From contig NC_090999.1 of NCBI RefSeq assembly GCF_041146395.1, positions 72,297,001-72,361,000 on the forward strand: 64,000 nt of DNA, given 5' to 3'. Source of the DNA: Eulemur rufifrons (Eukaryota > Chordata > Mammalia > Primates > Lemuridae). A program made the translations under genes and the position numbers. Below are positions 48,215-61,011 of the stretch, piece after piece. Every line of letters begins with the position of its first letter. The stretch's first letter is position 1. Below the pieces are notes generated by a model. It ran no database searches. It was given only the letters and a program-made list of their open reading frames with translations, and had not been told where the DNA came from.

Positions 48215-51200
48215 CATGACTGTTAGAGTTTTAAACTTCAATAGGGCCCCTCTTTTTTTTGTCATATTATTATGTTTGTTCCAGCACCCCTATTGTCTGT
48301 TGAACCAAAAGTGCAGGGATGCATGGTTGGGAAAAGTACAGCAATGATTGGAGAAGCCCTGGACAAGAACAACTCTGGGAGAAACATGTGTCTGCTTTAA
48401 ACATAAGTGATTTTTGAAAAACATTCATACTACAGATTTTTTATTTTTAAAATAATACTTTTAGATGCATCAAGTCATGAATGTAAGAGAGCATTAATCA
48501 GAATATTCAGGACTTGATCTGTTCTGCATTAATTATAGTCATGGACATCTTAGATTTTGATCATAAATTCATAATCAGCACATAATACATACAAATCATT
48601 TCTTCAAATAATTGTTATTCTACAAAATATAAAAAAAGTATAACTTTATAAATCCTGCCTTACCATCAAGACAGACAAGGAATTACTCTGTATGTTTTGA
48701 TAGGTACATCTCCATGCACTGGGACTTGCCATCATTCATAACTTGGTAGATCACTCTCACTTTTCTCTTCACAGTAGAGCAGAATAAAGTATAGGACAGA
48801 TTAGTATAGTATAAAGCATAGATAATCCTTTAGAATAATTTTGTACCTCTGCATTACCTCAATATATACTGTCATATAAATAAATGATCTACTCTATTTA
48901 TATTTATTAATATTAAACCTTATACTTTTTTGTCATATCCATTTAGTATTTCCTTCCATCTATTGTCAAGGTGATTTTCAGGCTGAAACTAGCAAGACTA
49001 AAAGGGTAATATGAAAATGATGCCTTAGATAAATAAGCAAATTTTTAAGTCAACTTTTAACTGCTTCAAATAAATACTGAATAAATTTCATCTCAGTTTT
49101 ATTACGCAGTTCCATAGAGGACACTGGCATGTCACTCAGTTAAATTTACTAAGTCTTGGAGAAATGAGGAAGACTAACAAATGATTAAGAGGAAGAAATA
49201 ATTATACATTATTTACTTATTAAATTATGGATCATTCACTTGGATCTATTGCTAGAGATATTTGGAAATGCATTATTTGGGGAATATTTAAAACAAAAAG
49301 AAAAGCTGCTCACTGAGGGCCATCATGGATTCAACATAGTTTTTTTTTTTTTTTTCATGATTTCTTCATCAAAAGACTATTTGAATTTAATAAATAATCT
49401 GGAAAAGATTTCCACAATCCTCTTGTGAGTAAAATGGAGAAATCAGGTGAGTGACATACCATAATTTGAAATATTTGAAGTGGTTTACTAGTGATCTAAT
49501 AATTAGTTTCATTCCAACCTGAAAGTGAGTTTTGAGGACAATGTGCCTTCTGGCTATTATTTAAATTGATTATTCAAATTTTTATTACTTTTCTTAGGGA
49601 GATAAGATAGATTTTGCCTATAGAATTTTCAGAGGATATGAAAAATGGAATTTTAGTTGATAGTTTGAATGATGGAACAAGAATCAAAAGACTTTGATTA
49701 GCTGAAGTTACATGCTTATCATTTCTAAAGGTGTAGTTTAACTGAAATAAGTATAAAATGCTATACTTCAACAAACAAACACAAAAGTAAGAAAATAAGA
49801 AAATAAACACTGGTAAAAAACAGGTGATTATGGACAGCAGCAGGAGTGCAGAAGCCTGAAATATATCTTCAAAAAATTATTTTGGAAAAATTATGTGCCA
49901 CCCAAATAAAGCTGTGTCAACTGTGATCAGTTTCATCATGGTCTCACATTCAAAAGATATAGGATTTAATCAAATGAAAATAAAGTATCTAGTAAAACAG
50001 TAACAATGCAATTTTTATCATTAATGAAATCTCTCACACACGTTAAATATAGTCAAGATTTTATGTATTCCAAAATTTATTTATTATAGTAGCTTCTTCC
50101 TAAAGATGCCTCTTCTCTTTTCCTTCACAATTCACTCTCCTGTCTAATACATTATTGTTCAACTCTTTGCTTTCTACATCATAACCTTTTGACTAATTTA
50201 TATGTTTGCTCAATATCACCATATAAGCATACATTTACTAACATTTGTCATTTTCTATTTACTCCTAACATTCATCACTTCTAACATATTTTAATATTTA
50301 TTCTCCCTAAAAGATAAGCTCCACAAATAACTCTTGAATGAATGCTGGTTAATCTTCTACTCCAAAATTTTCATACACTTTTACTAAAAAATTCTTTTTC
50401 CCCTTTTAGTATAAGACCTAAACTTTAGTACAGACTAGACTGTTCATCAGACTTCTTTTTCTATAAATTTACCCTGATTGTACTTTACCCTCAGAGTCAT
50501 AGCCTCTTATAAATGGGAGAGGAAAGTGAGAGAGTTTCAGGACAGAAAATAATATTATCTTTTTGGTTTATTAAGGTTATATCCTTCCTTGTCTGATTTC
50601 TAAATTTCCTAAAAAGACTTTAATTTTTCTTTAATTGAAAACTTCATTTTTCCATTGATGCTTACTTATTTGGAAGTGACTGCTTGAGTTTACACATAAG
50701 TAAGAAGAATAATTTAGAATCAATATACTGCAATATATTAGAAAATTTTTAAAAATTACATTTTGTACTGCTCAAAACTTACTTGAGAGTTGCTTTCAGT
50801 TTCAGGGTATGATATATGAACAATTATATCTACACCATTATTATAGTAACCAAAGCTAGTTATAATAATTAGTTTGATTGTAATTCTGATGTAAATAATA
50901 ATAGCCTATTGAGCAAAGTAGTTCCTTATAACAATTTGAATGTAAGAATTGGCTCCATATCTTTGAAATTTAAGATATGAATTCAAACAAGTTCATGAAT
51001 TATAAAATAGTTGATATTGATCTAAGATAAACCTGGAATGTTTTCATATTCGTATAAGAATTTTGCCTTCTTTATTATAAAGTAATGAGATTTGGAATAT
51101 TCAACACAAAATATTTCAGGCACAGGTGCTTTTAATTCAAATATAATATTCATATATGGTTTCAAAAGGTATCTGGACAAAATCTAAGAGCACAAATAAT

Positions 51201-52185
51201 ATCTTCAGGGAGAATGAGAACCTTGAGTAAAATCTCTCTATATTGTGTCCCTTTTTTCTTCCTAATAGGTCTCATAAGTCTTCTTTTTATTGAATTAAGT
51301 TTCTCTGCTACTTGGACCATGTGGATTCACAGAAGTTGAGCAGCCATTTCTTCTCATTTCATGTATTATAGATGTAGCAACAATGAGAAACTGATCAATA
51401 GTCTTGCTACTGCAAATTTCAGAGAATAAACTGACTAGTTCACTTGGGTTTAATTAATGGTGGTGAGGAATACAGGGAACAACTAAATAAATAAAGCTAT
51501 CAATTAAAGGGGTTATTGTGAATCAGCCAGGCACCACAAATTTCCCCCAGGTCCTAAACTCTTGACTTCTAAGCTATACTGATATTAATTTTTTTGCATT
51601 ATTTTTAGAGTAATATTTTTAATTATTTTCTTAATTTCTTCTTTCTCTGAAAGTAAAGTATAAAATTAAATTAAATTTGTCCTAAATCTGCTTCTACACA
51701 TAACAAACTATAAACTAGCTTTGTACATAAACAAATTTCAAACTAAATTGAGGGTAACTACTTGTAACAAGTAACCAAGTCTAGATGAGGGTATCAACCA
51801 AGGAGCTATGCAGACTTATGGATGAACAAATTTAACTGACCAGTGCAAACATCACTAGGAAGCCCTCGTTTCCATCCATGAGGGCCTATATTGGGATCAG
51901 CAGAGAATCTGCTTACTCTAGTCTTCCTCCTCATTGGTTGAGATCTTGCTAGTAGTAGATCTGGCTCACTGCTGCCTCCTGTGTAGCTTTTCCTAAAAGT
52001 CCCCATAGTACCTCTCATAATCAGAGGCCAAAAAAGTCAATAATCAAAATTAGTACTGACCTTGAAATAGATGGAGATAAGTTAGTTTCCACTGAGGAAA
52101 TGTTCTAGTGGGGTTCCTGGGGCCGCACTCTTAGCAGTAGTGGGATTCTGGTTGCATGGAATTTAAAGCTAATACATTAATTGTG
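48215..52185. other. No gene; long AT-rich unique stretch
   Basis: A 15-T run lies near 49342-49356. A weak L2-like pattern (aagataagctccacaaataa … cttgaatgaatgctgg) occurs at 50080-50350, not strong enough to list on its own. Short open frames of 62-78 codons have no motif. Confidence 0.45.
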
Positions 52186-52272
52186 GAAAATCTTGGATTT
52201 TGTAGGCAATCAGACCTCCCAGCATTTCAGATGGGTGGAAGCCACACTCTGAAAGGTGGATGAAAACATTTG
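52186..52272 (+). repeat. Direct repeat, copy A (87 bp)
   Basis: Begins 'gaaaatcttggattttgtag' and ends 'tgaaaacattt'. Copy B, 882 bp downstream, has the same length with roughly three quarters or more of its bases matching by eye. Family not recognised. Confidence 0.85.
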
Positions 52273-53067
52273 TGTTCAACAAAAGCACTTATTGGAATAT
52301 TAAACAGCTTTAGATCTCCCTTTTGCCCATGTTGGGGGATTGTGAATGGTGCTAAACAAAACTGAATGTTGTCCTTCTCTTTCCCATGATATTACCATCA
52401 TAGAGAGTTTAATTTAAAAAGTGGCTAATACTCATGTTTCTTGAAACACTGCCTCCAAATACATTATAAAAAATTCCTCAGGTGAAAGAAACACTTGGTA
52501 TGTTTTTGGATGCTACTAACATTTGATTTGCAGGCCTCCTGAATGGTGGATGGCAAGCTTGGCTATATTAAGGTTTTCTAACCTTTATGTTTCTTTTAGT
52601 ACTTCTCCAAGTTACTATGATTTGCATCACCAGCCGTACTACTAAATGAATACTTCTTTAAGTCAGGCTATTTTACAGTGAACTAGGCTCATTAATTGTC
52701 AAAGACTATGACCAATTGAACTTGAATACTGTTGAATTATCTTTGTTGTATGAACTTTGAAGTTTTTAAAATTTTGATTAGGAGACTCCTGCCAAGGAGT
52801 GTAATTTAGTTTCTTGGTATTATTTTCCTGATAGATTTCATAATAGTCTCCTTTATAAGTTGTTTCCCCTTAAGAGTCTTAAATGCTCATATACAGCCAT
52901 CTTCGTAAGTCAAATGATCTAATTATGGATAGAATATCAAAAGCATGATGAAAGCATAAAGAGTCATCTAACTAATTTGACATTGTAAATGTGAATTACA
53001 TACTGAGATCAAACAAGTTCATTATAATGGTTACAGAAAGTGACATCATTGCCCAATCTCTAAAATT
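52273..53067. other. Spacer between the 87-bp direct repeats; no gene
   Basis: No recognised domain or repeat. It could be the interior of an unrecognised element bounded by copies A and B. Confidence 0.4.
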
Positions 53068-53154
53068 GAAAATCTTGGATTTTGTAGCCAATCATATCTT
53101 CCAGCATTCCGTATGAATAAAAGCCACTCTTGGAAAAAGTAGATGAAAACATTT
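53068..53154 (+). repeat. Direct repeat, copy B (87 bp)
   Basis: Same start and end words as copy A at 52186-52272. It is followed within a few bases by an L1 endonuclease fragment. Confidence 0.85.
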
Positions 53155-53159
53155 TTGGT

Positions 53160-53345
53160 CTCCACGATGGCTCAAGGAGTAAAACAAAACAATAGGAATT
53201 TACCCAGCAATATGAACGGAAGTCTACCTCAAATATCAATCCTCTCAATAAATGTGAATGGATTGACTTGTCCACTGAAGAGACATAGACTGGCAGAGTG
53301 GATAAAAATCAGCAAGCCTAGTTTCTGCTGTCTACTTGTGGTAGA
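53160..53345 (+). mobile_element. Short L1 fragment: ORF2 start / endonuclease
   Basis: The frame from the ATG at 53143 contains VNGLTCPLKRHRLAEWIK followed by a Cys-Cys block, closely resembling the ORF2 N-terminus at 42768. In canonical L1 a Gln-Glu-Thr-His block follows; here the text diverges at that point. So both ends are lost, including the 3' end and A-tail. That is not the usual 5'-truncated insertion and suggests later deletion or rearrangement. Confidence 0.8.
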
Positions 53346-53369
53346 GAACAGAACCTTAGATCAGAGATA

Positions 53370-53590
53370 TTGGTACTTTTTTCTGTGAAAGAGCAGAAAT
53401 ATTTTAGGCATTGTAGGTCATATGTCTTTGTTGCATCTATCTACCCTGGCCGTGGTAGAGTGAAAGTAGTCATAGACAATCTAAAAATGAATGAGCACAG
53501 TTCTATTCCAATAATATGTCCTTTACAAAAAGAGGTGGCACTTTGAATTTAGATCATGGGATGTAGTTTTCCAAACTTTGCTTTAGAGCA
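53370..53590 (+). mobile_element. Old non-autonomous DNA transposon fragment
   Basis: 'cttttttctgtgaaagagca gaaatattttaggcattgta ggtcatatg', 'gtagtcatagacaatctaaa aatgaatg', 'tctattccaataatatgtcc tttac' and 'gtagttttccaaactttgct' follow the common mammalian 'ttttctgtaaagggccagat…ggccatagtttgctgacc' repeat, which I believe is hAT-related. No coding content. Confidence 0.65.
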
Positions 53591-54479
53591 TAAAACAGAG
53601 AGCCTGCTTCTTCCTTGATATATAGACAATAACATGGTTTGTAGATAACAGTAAAGTGGACAAGGAACATACTAATTAAAAGATAAGAAAGAAAGAAGGT
53701 AAGATGAAATAATGTGGCAAGTGTGGTTCTGTGTGGGCCTCCTGGGTGGTTATTCTAAAATACATACAAATGAAGTGGATTTTCAACATGAGTTTCCAGA
53801 GTAGAGAGTTTCCTTTTTTAGACTATTGTTTTATATATAAATTCACACTCTATTATATAATTCAGTAACAAAAGATATTAGTATTTTTGTAAAATAATAC
53901 TTTGAATACTGAAACTTTTTTAAATGAATAGAGTCTCCTATGGTTTTAAAAGAAAAGAAATTTTGTTCCAAATTATTTCAAAGAGTAGAAAACATGGCAA
54001 GAGAAAGAAAAGGGTAGAAATTTCTTCAAAGTTAGGTAGATATATTTCATATAGAAAAAACTAAGGTACACGCTTATTTACAGAGGCTACCTTTTTACTC
54101 ATCCACTTACCCCTAGTGTGGTTCTTCTTTCCTCCTTCTGCATGTCAGTTGCTGATACTTGAATGAGACAAGATTCAGTTATTCTAAATGGAATTATTCA
54201 CAGCAATGGAATCAGGAGCTGTTCCATTGGCTATAAAGATAGGAAATATAATGACAACACTTACATTTTTTTTTAATAAACTGATTCTAGAAACTGGGTC
54301 CCACCTGATATGTAAAGTGACAAAATAAGGGTAATCCAGTGAAGATTCTCATAGATGAAGTTTTCATCCATTGATGACCAATGAAAAAAAGAATAAAATA
54401 TAGGAAATAATTATGAAGAATGTGAGGGACCTGAGCTCCACACTGAGAATGGTTGTCTCACAATGAAATGAATGCAAAT

Positions 54480-54800
54480 CCCACTTGCTAGACCAGCATT
54501 GACATCCTATGTTATAGGTTGTGTCAAAGACAATCTGTGAGTGATGCTGTCTACCAGCAGAAGGTCATGGAGTTAAACTGCCCACCACGCTGACTCGGCA
54601 CAGTGGCATTTATCACCGCACACAGGTTTCTTCTACAGCAAACAGAACCTCCTCAGGCGTGAGAAGAAACCTGGCATTTTATGCTACCTGCGGGCTTCTG
54701 CTTTTTGAAGCCAGGAAGGACATCTGTAAAAGTTGGCTGCCTGCATGGCAGATCACGCAAAATGCCAAGAAGAGTGATTTATGTCCTATTCTCTGAGATG
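54480..54800. other. GC-richer unidentified island with hairpin
   Basis: Clearly less AT-rich than the flanks, and it matches no repeat family that I know. It contains a perfect 12-bp inverted repeat, CAGGTTTCTTCT at 54623-54634 and AGAAGAAACCTG at 54662-54673, with a 27-nt loop. A shorter GGCTTC/GAAGCC hairpin lies near 54693-54712. On + there is a stop-to-stop open stretch of about 84 codons (54545 to about 54798) without an ATG start and with no recognisable protein similarity. It could be a conserved non-coding element, an exon fragment or an unknown repeat. Confidence 0.5.
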
Positions 54801-56499
54801 AAAGAGGAAATACACCCAGATTTTAGTAATGAAAGGTCAGGACAATGAAACATTTTCATTAAAATCTTTTTAAAAAATGTAGGATAAAAGACACATAATT
54901 ATTGCCACAATTTACAAATTTCCTCTCCTGTGGCATTTGCATCACTAAGTCCTAAATTGTGATAGCTATTTAAATGTAATATCATTTTTTTTCTTTAAAG
55001 CATGAATCTCAGAGCTTCAATTTGTTTCTCAAGGGTAAAAGTGTAGGGTACATTTCTTTTCTTTAACCCATTCTAATTTTGATAAATTTGTAAAATTTTT
55101 AATTATATAAAATATTTTGAATCAAGTGTTTAGAATACTGTCAAGACATGCAGCTCAGATAACCGCTGGACTTATAGAATCATAAAATTTTAAAGTTGTA
55201 AAGAGTCATAAAATGATTTACGAGTCAAATTCCTTCTTTTTAGAAATGTATGAACTTATGTCTGGGAAGTTAGACTACTTGCTGACTAATTTCTCATGGA
55301 AAAAAATAAAAAGCAAATAATAAAAATAATTGACTTTTGCCATATGGCTTCTAATTTTTATACTTACTAACATAGAAGGTGGAAATATAAAGTGAATGGC
55401 TAGTGACTAGTTCATTTTTATATAATTTGAATTTGAAAACAAAATAGTTTCTTTACCTGTCCATGTATTCTGGAATTACTTTTTGATACTTTGAATGACA
55501 ATATTCTAAGGGAAGTTAAGATGAGGAAGACACAGACCTTGTCCTTTTAATAAAGGAACTTCTGGAGCTTTGGCAATTTTCTCAATAGTAATCCGTCAAA
55601 TTTAGTCATTTGAATAATTTATGTGTTTATCATTGTTCTATTTTTGCAGTTTCTGAACACATTTACAAGAGAAAAGAATACAGAGAAGTTCTGTTATTAC
55701 AGCTTACAGTCTAATGGACAGGAGAACACATGTACAATCACACACATGAATGCATTTTAATTCTTAAGTGGATGATCTAAGTTATTTTATATCAATTATG
55801 CTTTATTGTTAAGCTCACTACATGTCTTATTGCCTCAGTTAACAAAATAAATCTAATATACACATGCTTTTAACAGCTCCATTGTTTCTCCCAGGATAAA
55901 AAATACAAAGGAAAGAAATAAAAGCAACAACAAAATACATTACATGTATTTCATGATTGCAAGCTAGCTTATCTTATTGGGCAATGGTTTTATTTTTACA
56001 TTTCAGCAACCAGAACTACAAAAGCAAACAAACCTACCAGACTCTTTCAAACTATCCTGCAAGCAGAACACTTTTAAACTTGTTAGTACATATTTCTTAT
56101 TGTGAATGCAGAAAACCTAGTGTTTCTCACTGTAAAGCTACACTACACATTTTTGAGATAGATGCAAATTCTCAAGAAGAGAATGCATGTTAAGTTATAA
56201 AGTAAGGCAGTATCTTTGATACAATGGTGGGAGCAGCAAGTTATTTGTTCTTAGGCTCCAGTTTTCTTGTATTTAAGCTGAGAAGATTGCACTATCACTA
56301 ATGCTTTATCCAGCTCTAATATGTATTTTAAGATTTACTAAACTAGTTTCTCTCTTATTGCTCTCTGCTTTCTTGTGATTCACTCAACATTTACCCAAAT
56401 GGAAGTTGTACTTCTGAACTGACAGCATTGTCATTGTTAACAATAATAGTGAATCTAAGACTAGCCATAGATGTCTAGCAGAAATCTGGGCTAAAAATT
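54801..56499. other. No gene; AT-rich DNA with a possible MIR scrap
   Basis: 55175-55240 ('tagaatcataaaattttaaa gttgtaaagagtcat') resembles the block that accompanies MIR at 625-735, too short to call firmly. A 78-codon frame at 55957-56193 has no motif. Confidence 0.5.
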
Positions 56500-56631
56500 A
56501 GAAATGAACAACTACAAAGTGGATAAAAATTCATAAATACAAAAAAGAGAGAAGAGGGAATGATCAGAAAAGCCACATTAAATTATTTTATGAATCTCAA
56601 ATGACATTCTGTAGTAGAAAAAGGATGGAGT

Positions 56632-56654
56632 GGAGAGAGAGAGAGAGAGAGAGA
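56632..56654. repeat. (GA)n microsatellite in L1 ORF1 region
   Basis: A perfect GA run at a position comparable to the (GA)n in the L1 at 23231. Confidence 0.9.
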
Positions 56655-58225
56655 AATCTACAGCTGAACTACCATAATTTCATTAAGATTTTTTCAAAAC
56701 TGGAAAAGTATATTTAAAAAAACTATTCAACTGGGATTATCGACAGGAAATTTAAAGTAACTATGATAAATATATGAAGGGTACTAATGGAAAAGGTAGA
56801 CGTGCAATAACAAACAAACAATGTAAGCAGAAAGATGAAAATTCTAAGAAAGGCTCAAAAGGATATTCTAGAAATCAAAATAATTGTATTAAAAATAAAG
56901 AATGCCTTAATGGGTCCATCAATAGACTGCACTTGGCTGGGGAAAGAATCAGTGGGATGAAGATAGGTTGATAGAAACTTCCCAAACTAAAATGCAAACA
57001 AGAAAAAAATTTCAAAAAATGAAATAGAACTTCAAAAATTTGTGAAACAATATCCAAAGTTGAATATAGATATAAGACAAAAAGAAGAGATAGAGAAAAG
57101 AAATAAAATAAATATTGAAAGTAACAATATCTGAGAATTTTCCAAAATTAATGACAAACACTAAGTAACTAATAATAGAAACTCAGGGAACAACAAGGAA
57201 TATAGACAAACAAAACAAAAAACAGCAAGCAAGACAACAAAAACCTAAACCTAGGTTGGCCATATTCAAACTACAAAAAACAAAATGGACATCTTGAAGG
57301 AGGCTAGACAGAAAGAGTAAGATATCTCACCTGTACAGAATGTTGAATTCCAGCATGCTTCTTGTCAGAAACTGTGTGGACAATAAGAAAGATGAATGAA
57401 AAATTAAAAACATCAGAAGGAAAACAACCCTTACATACTAAGCTAGAATTCTATATTTAGGGAGGTTATTTTTCAGAATCAAAAGAGAAAGACTCCCAGA
57501 CAAATAAAGAGACAAAATTTGTTGCCAAGAGATCTACCTTGCAAGAAATATTTAAAAAATTCCTCATGGAGAAGGAAAATTAGATAGGTCAGAAACTCAG
57601 ATCAATGAAAAGAAAGACAAGAAAAAGAGAAAGGCATTGCTATATTTTACACTTAAAAATTTGTTAAAAGGATAGATCTCATGGTAAGAGTTCTCTGACA
57701 ACAATAATAAAAAACAAAAAAGAAGAATGCCAGAGAAAGAAAAAATAAAGATAAATTATTATTTTTATTGTTAATTATTCAAAAATAGCTGTTAGCTTAA
57801 AATAATATACTAGCAATGTATTGGGTGATACAGAATATAAGTCAGTGACATGAATGACAATAGGAGGGAAAAATTGGACATACTCTGTTTTAAGGTACTG
57901 CACTACATGTGAAGCAGTATAGTGTTATTTGAAGGTACCATCAGACTAATTGTAAACATATCCTATAAACTCTAAGGCATCAATATTTTTAAAATAAAAT
58001 GCAGTTTATGTGCAAATGGAGGAGATAAAGTAGCATCTTATAAAATGTTCATTTAAAAACAGAGAGGACAGAAAAAAGAATGGAAGACAAACTGCCCCCC
58101 CTCCAAAAAAAAAACAAGCACTTGGAATAGAAAATAGTAAAAATATAATGGATGTTAATCCAACTATATCAGTAATCACTTTAAATGAGAATGGTCTATA
58201 GACAGAGCCTGTCAAAGTGGATAAA

Positions 58226-58255
58226 ACACACACACACACACACACATATACACAC
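58226..58255. repeat. (CA)n microsatellite
   Basis: About ten CA units, then TATACACAC, within the endonuclease region of the ancient L1. Confidence 0.95.
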
Positions 58256-59588
58256 GTCCCAGCTATATGTTTTCTACAAAGAAAAAGCAAATAAGCAAAA
58301 AAGCAATATATAAAGACTCAGCTAGGTAAAATGTGGATGGAGGAATAAATACCTTTAAGAAACTATAGTAGTTATATTAATTTCAGTCAAAAAAGTCTTT
58401 AGAACAATGAAAATTATCATAAATAAAGAGGAGCATTAACATGATGATAATGGGGTCAATTCTCCAGGAAGATATGGCAACCCTTACTGTGTACACATGT
58501 AACACCAGATCATCAGAGCACGTAAGACAAAGAACTGATAGAACATCAAAAAGAATATAGATATGTCCACTACTATGGTTGAAGATTTCAACACCCCTGT
58601 ACCAGTAACTGACAGAGGAGGCAGTCTAAAATAATTATGAATGTAGTTGAAATAACTAGCACCATACATCACCTGTATCTAACTGACATTTACAAAATAC
58701 TTTATTCAACAACAGAATATATATTCTTCTAAAGCTCATATTGAACATTCAACAATGTAGACCACATGCTTGGCCATAAAGCACACCTTCCAAAACTTAA
58801 AATAATAGAAACCATGTAAAGTACGCTCTCATGCCATAATGAATTATAAATCAATAACAGAAAGATAAAAGATTCCAAAATATTTAGAGATTAAATGACA
58901 TACTTCAAGTAACAAAGAGGACAAGGAAGTAGTCTCAGGAAAAATTAAAAAAATATTTTTAGTTAAAGGAAAACAAAAATACACATATCAAAATTTGTGA
59001 GATGCAACAAAAGCTGTGTTTAGAGGAAATTTTGTAGCATCGAAAGCATATATTAGAAAAGAAGAAAGGTCTGGAATCAATATAAGCTTCAGCCTTAGCA
59101 AACTAAAGAAAGAATAGGGTAAGCCTAAAGCAAGAAGAAAAGAAATAAAAATTAGAGCAAAAATCAATGAAATTGCAAATAGAAAATCAATAAAGGAAAT
59201 AAATGAAATCAAAAGGTGGTTCCTTGAAAAGAACAATAAAATTGATAAACCTCTAGCCAGGATAACCAACTTTAATATACACAATTCAATTGCTTTACTA
59301 TATAATGGCATTGAATAGCTGAAAAATGAAATTAAAAGTAAATAATATTTTGGCATATATCTAAGAAATATGTACTTGCCCTATATTAGGAAACTACAAA
59401 ACTCTAATGAAAGAAATCAAAAAGGATCTAAATATGCAGAGATAGCCAACATTCTTAGTTAGAAAGTTTTAATATTAAAAAGTTAATTCTTTTCAACATA
59501 ATCTATAGAGTCAGTACAATCCCAATCAAAATACTAGCATGTTCTTTTGTGGATATCAATAAACATATTTTAATGTTTATATACAAAG

Positions 59589-59974
59589 TTGTTATGAACT
59601 GAATTGTGTTCCCTCAAAATGCATCTGTTGAAGCCCTATCCCCCAGTGTGTCTGTATTTAGAAATAGGGCCTTAAAAGAGATAATTAAGGGAAAAGGAGG
59701 CCATAAAACTGGGGCACTAATCCAGTGGGACTAGTGTTCTCCTAAGAAGAAAAGATGCTAGGGTTTGTATGCACAGAAATTAAGACCATGTGAGGACACA
59801 GCAAGACAGCCATCTGCAAACCAAGACAAGAGGCCTCAGGAGAAACCAAACTTGCTGACACCTTGATATTGGACTTCTAGCCTCCAGGACTGTAAGAAAA
59901 TCAATTTCCATTGGATAAGCAAGCCAACCTGTGGCATTTTGTTACGGCAGCTCTAGCAAAATAACACTGAACTT
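59589..59974 (+). mobile_element. MaLR (MST/MLT1-like) solo LTR
   Basis: Opens 'tgttatgaactgaattgtgt', then 'tgttgaagccctatccccca', 'ccatgtgaggacacagcaag', 'gacaccttgatattggactt ctagcctccagg' and ends near 'gttacggcagctctagcaaa ataaca'. This is the order of an ERVL-MaLR LTR. It lies inside the ancient L1, whose text resumes with 'ggtccagaatagccaa'. AAAG at 59585-59588 and 59975-59978 may be the short target duplication. Solo, with no internal region. Confidence 0.88.
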
Positions 59975-60552
59975 AAAGGTCCAGAATAGCCAATACAATA
60001 TTGAAGAACAGTCACAGAACTGACCCAATCAAACCTCAATACTTACTATAAAAGCTACAGTAAACAAGTCAATGTGGCATTGGAAAAAGACGAGACAAAT
60101 AGATCAACAGAACAAAATAAAGAGCCCCAAAATAGACCCACACAAATATAGTCAGCTTATAAAGGCAATTCAGTGGAAAAAGCATGGACTTTTCAGCAAA
60201 TAGTGCTGGAAAAATTGGACATACATATGCAAAACAAACAAAAAAAAGAATATAGACACAGACTTTTCAGCTTCACAAAAATCAAACTAAACTAGATCAT
60301 AGGCCTAAATGTAAAATACAGTATCATAAAATTTCTAAAGGATAAAATAGAAAAAAATCTAAATGACCTTGGGTTTGCTGATGAGTTCTTATATTACCAA
60401 AAACATGATCCATGATAGAAAATATTAGGAAATTGAACTTTACTAAAATTAGTCTTCTGTTCACAAAGACACCGTAAAAAAAAAAAAAAAAAACCCATGA
60501 AAAGCAGCCATAGACTTGGAGAAAATGTTTACAAAACACATATCTGCTAAAG

Positions 60553-61011
60553 CAGTGGTGCCCACTCTTTTTGGCACCAGGGACTGTTTTCATGGAAGAC
60601 AATTTTTCATGGACTGGGGTGGAGGATAGTTTCAGGATGATTCAAGCGCATTACATTTATTGTGCAGCCAAACCTCTCTGCTAATGATAATCTGTATTTG
60701 CAGCCACTCCCCAGTATTAGCATCACTGCCTCAGCTCCGCCTCAGATCATCAGGCATTAGATTCTCAGAAGGAGATCACAACCGAGATTTCCCCCATGTA
60801 CCGTTTACAGTAGGGTTCATGCCCCTATGAGAATCTAAGGCTGCAGCTGATCTGACAGTAGGTGGAGCTTATACAGTGTTGCTAGTGATGAGGAATGGCT
60901 GTAAATACAGGTAAAGATTCTCTTGCCCACTGCTCACCTTCTGCTGTGCAGCCCAGTTCATAACAAGAGAGGGACCAGTACTGGTCTGTAGCCTGGGGGT
61001 GGGGATTGCAG
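60553..61011. mobile_element. hAT-type non-autonomous DNA transposon with perfect 8-bp TSD
   Basis: Starts 'cagtggtgcccactcttttt ggcaccagggactg' and ends '...gcctgggggtggggattgcag', an imperfect inverted terminus. The 8-bp flank 'tgctaaag' is exact at 60545-60552 and 61012-61019, as hAT transposases make. Internal text such as 'gatcatcaggcattagattc tcag' and its near-complement 'atgagaatctaaggctgcag ctgatctgac' gives an internal palindrome. About 459 bp, no transposase gene. It interrupts ORF2 C-terminal text of the ancient L1. Confidence 0.93.
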
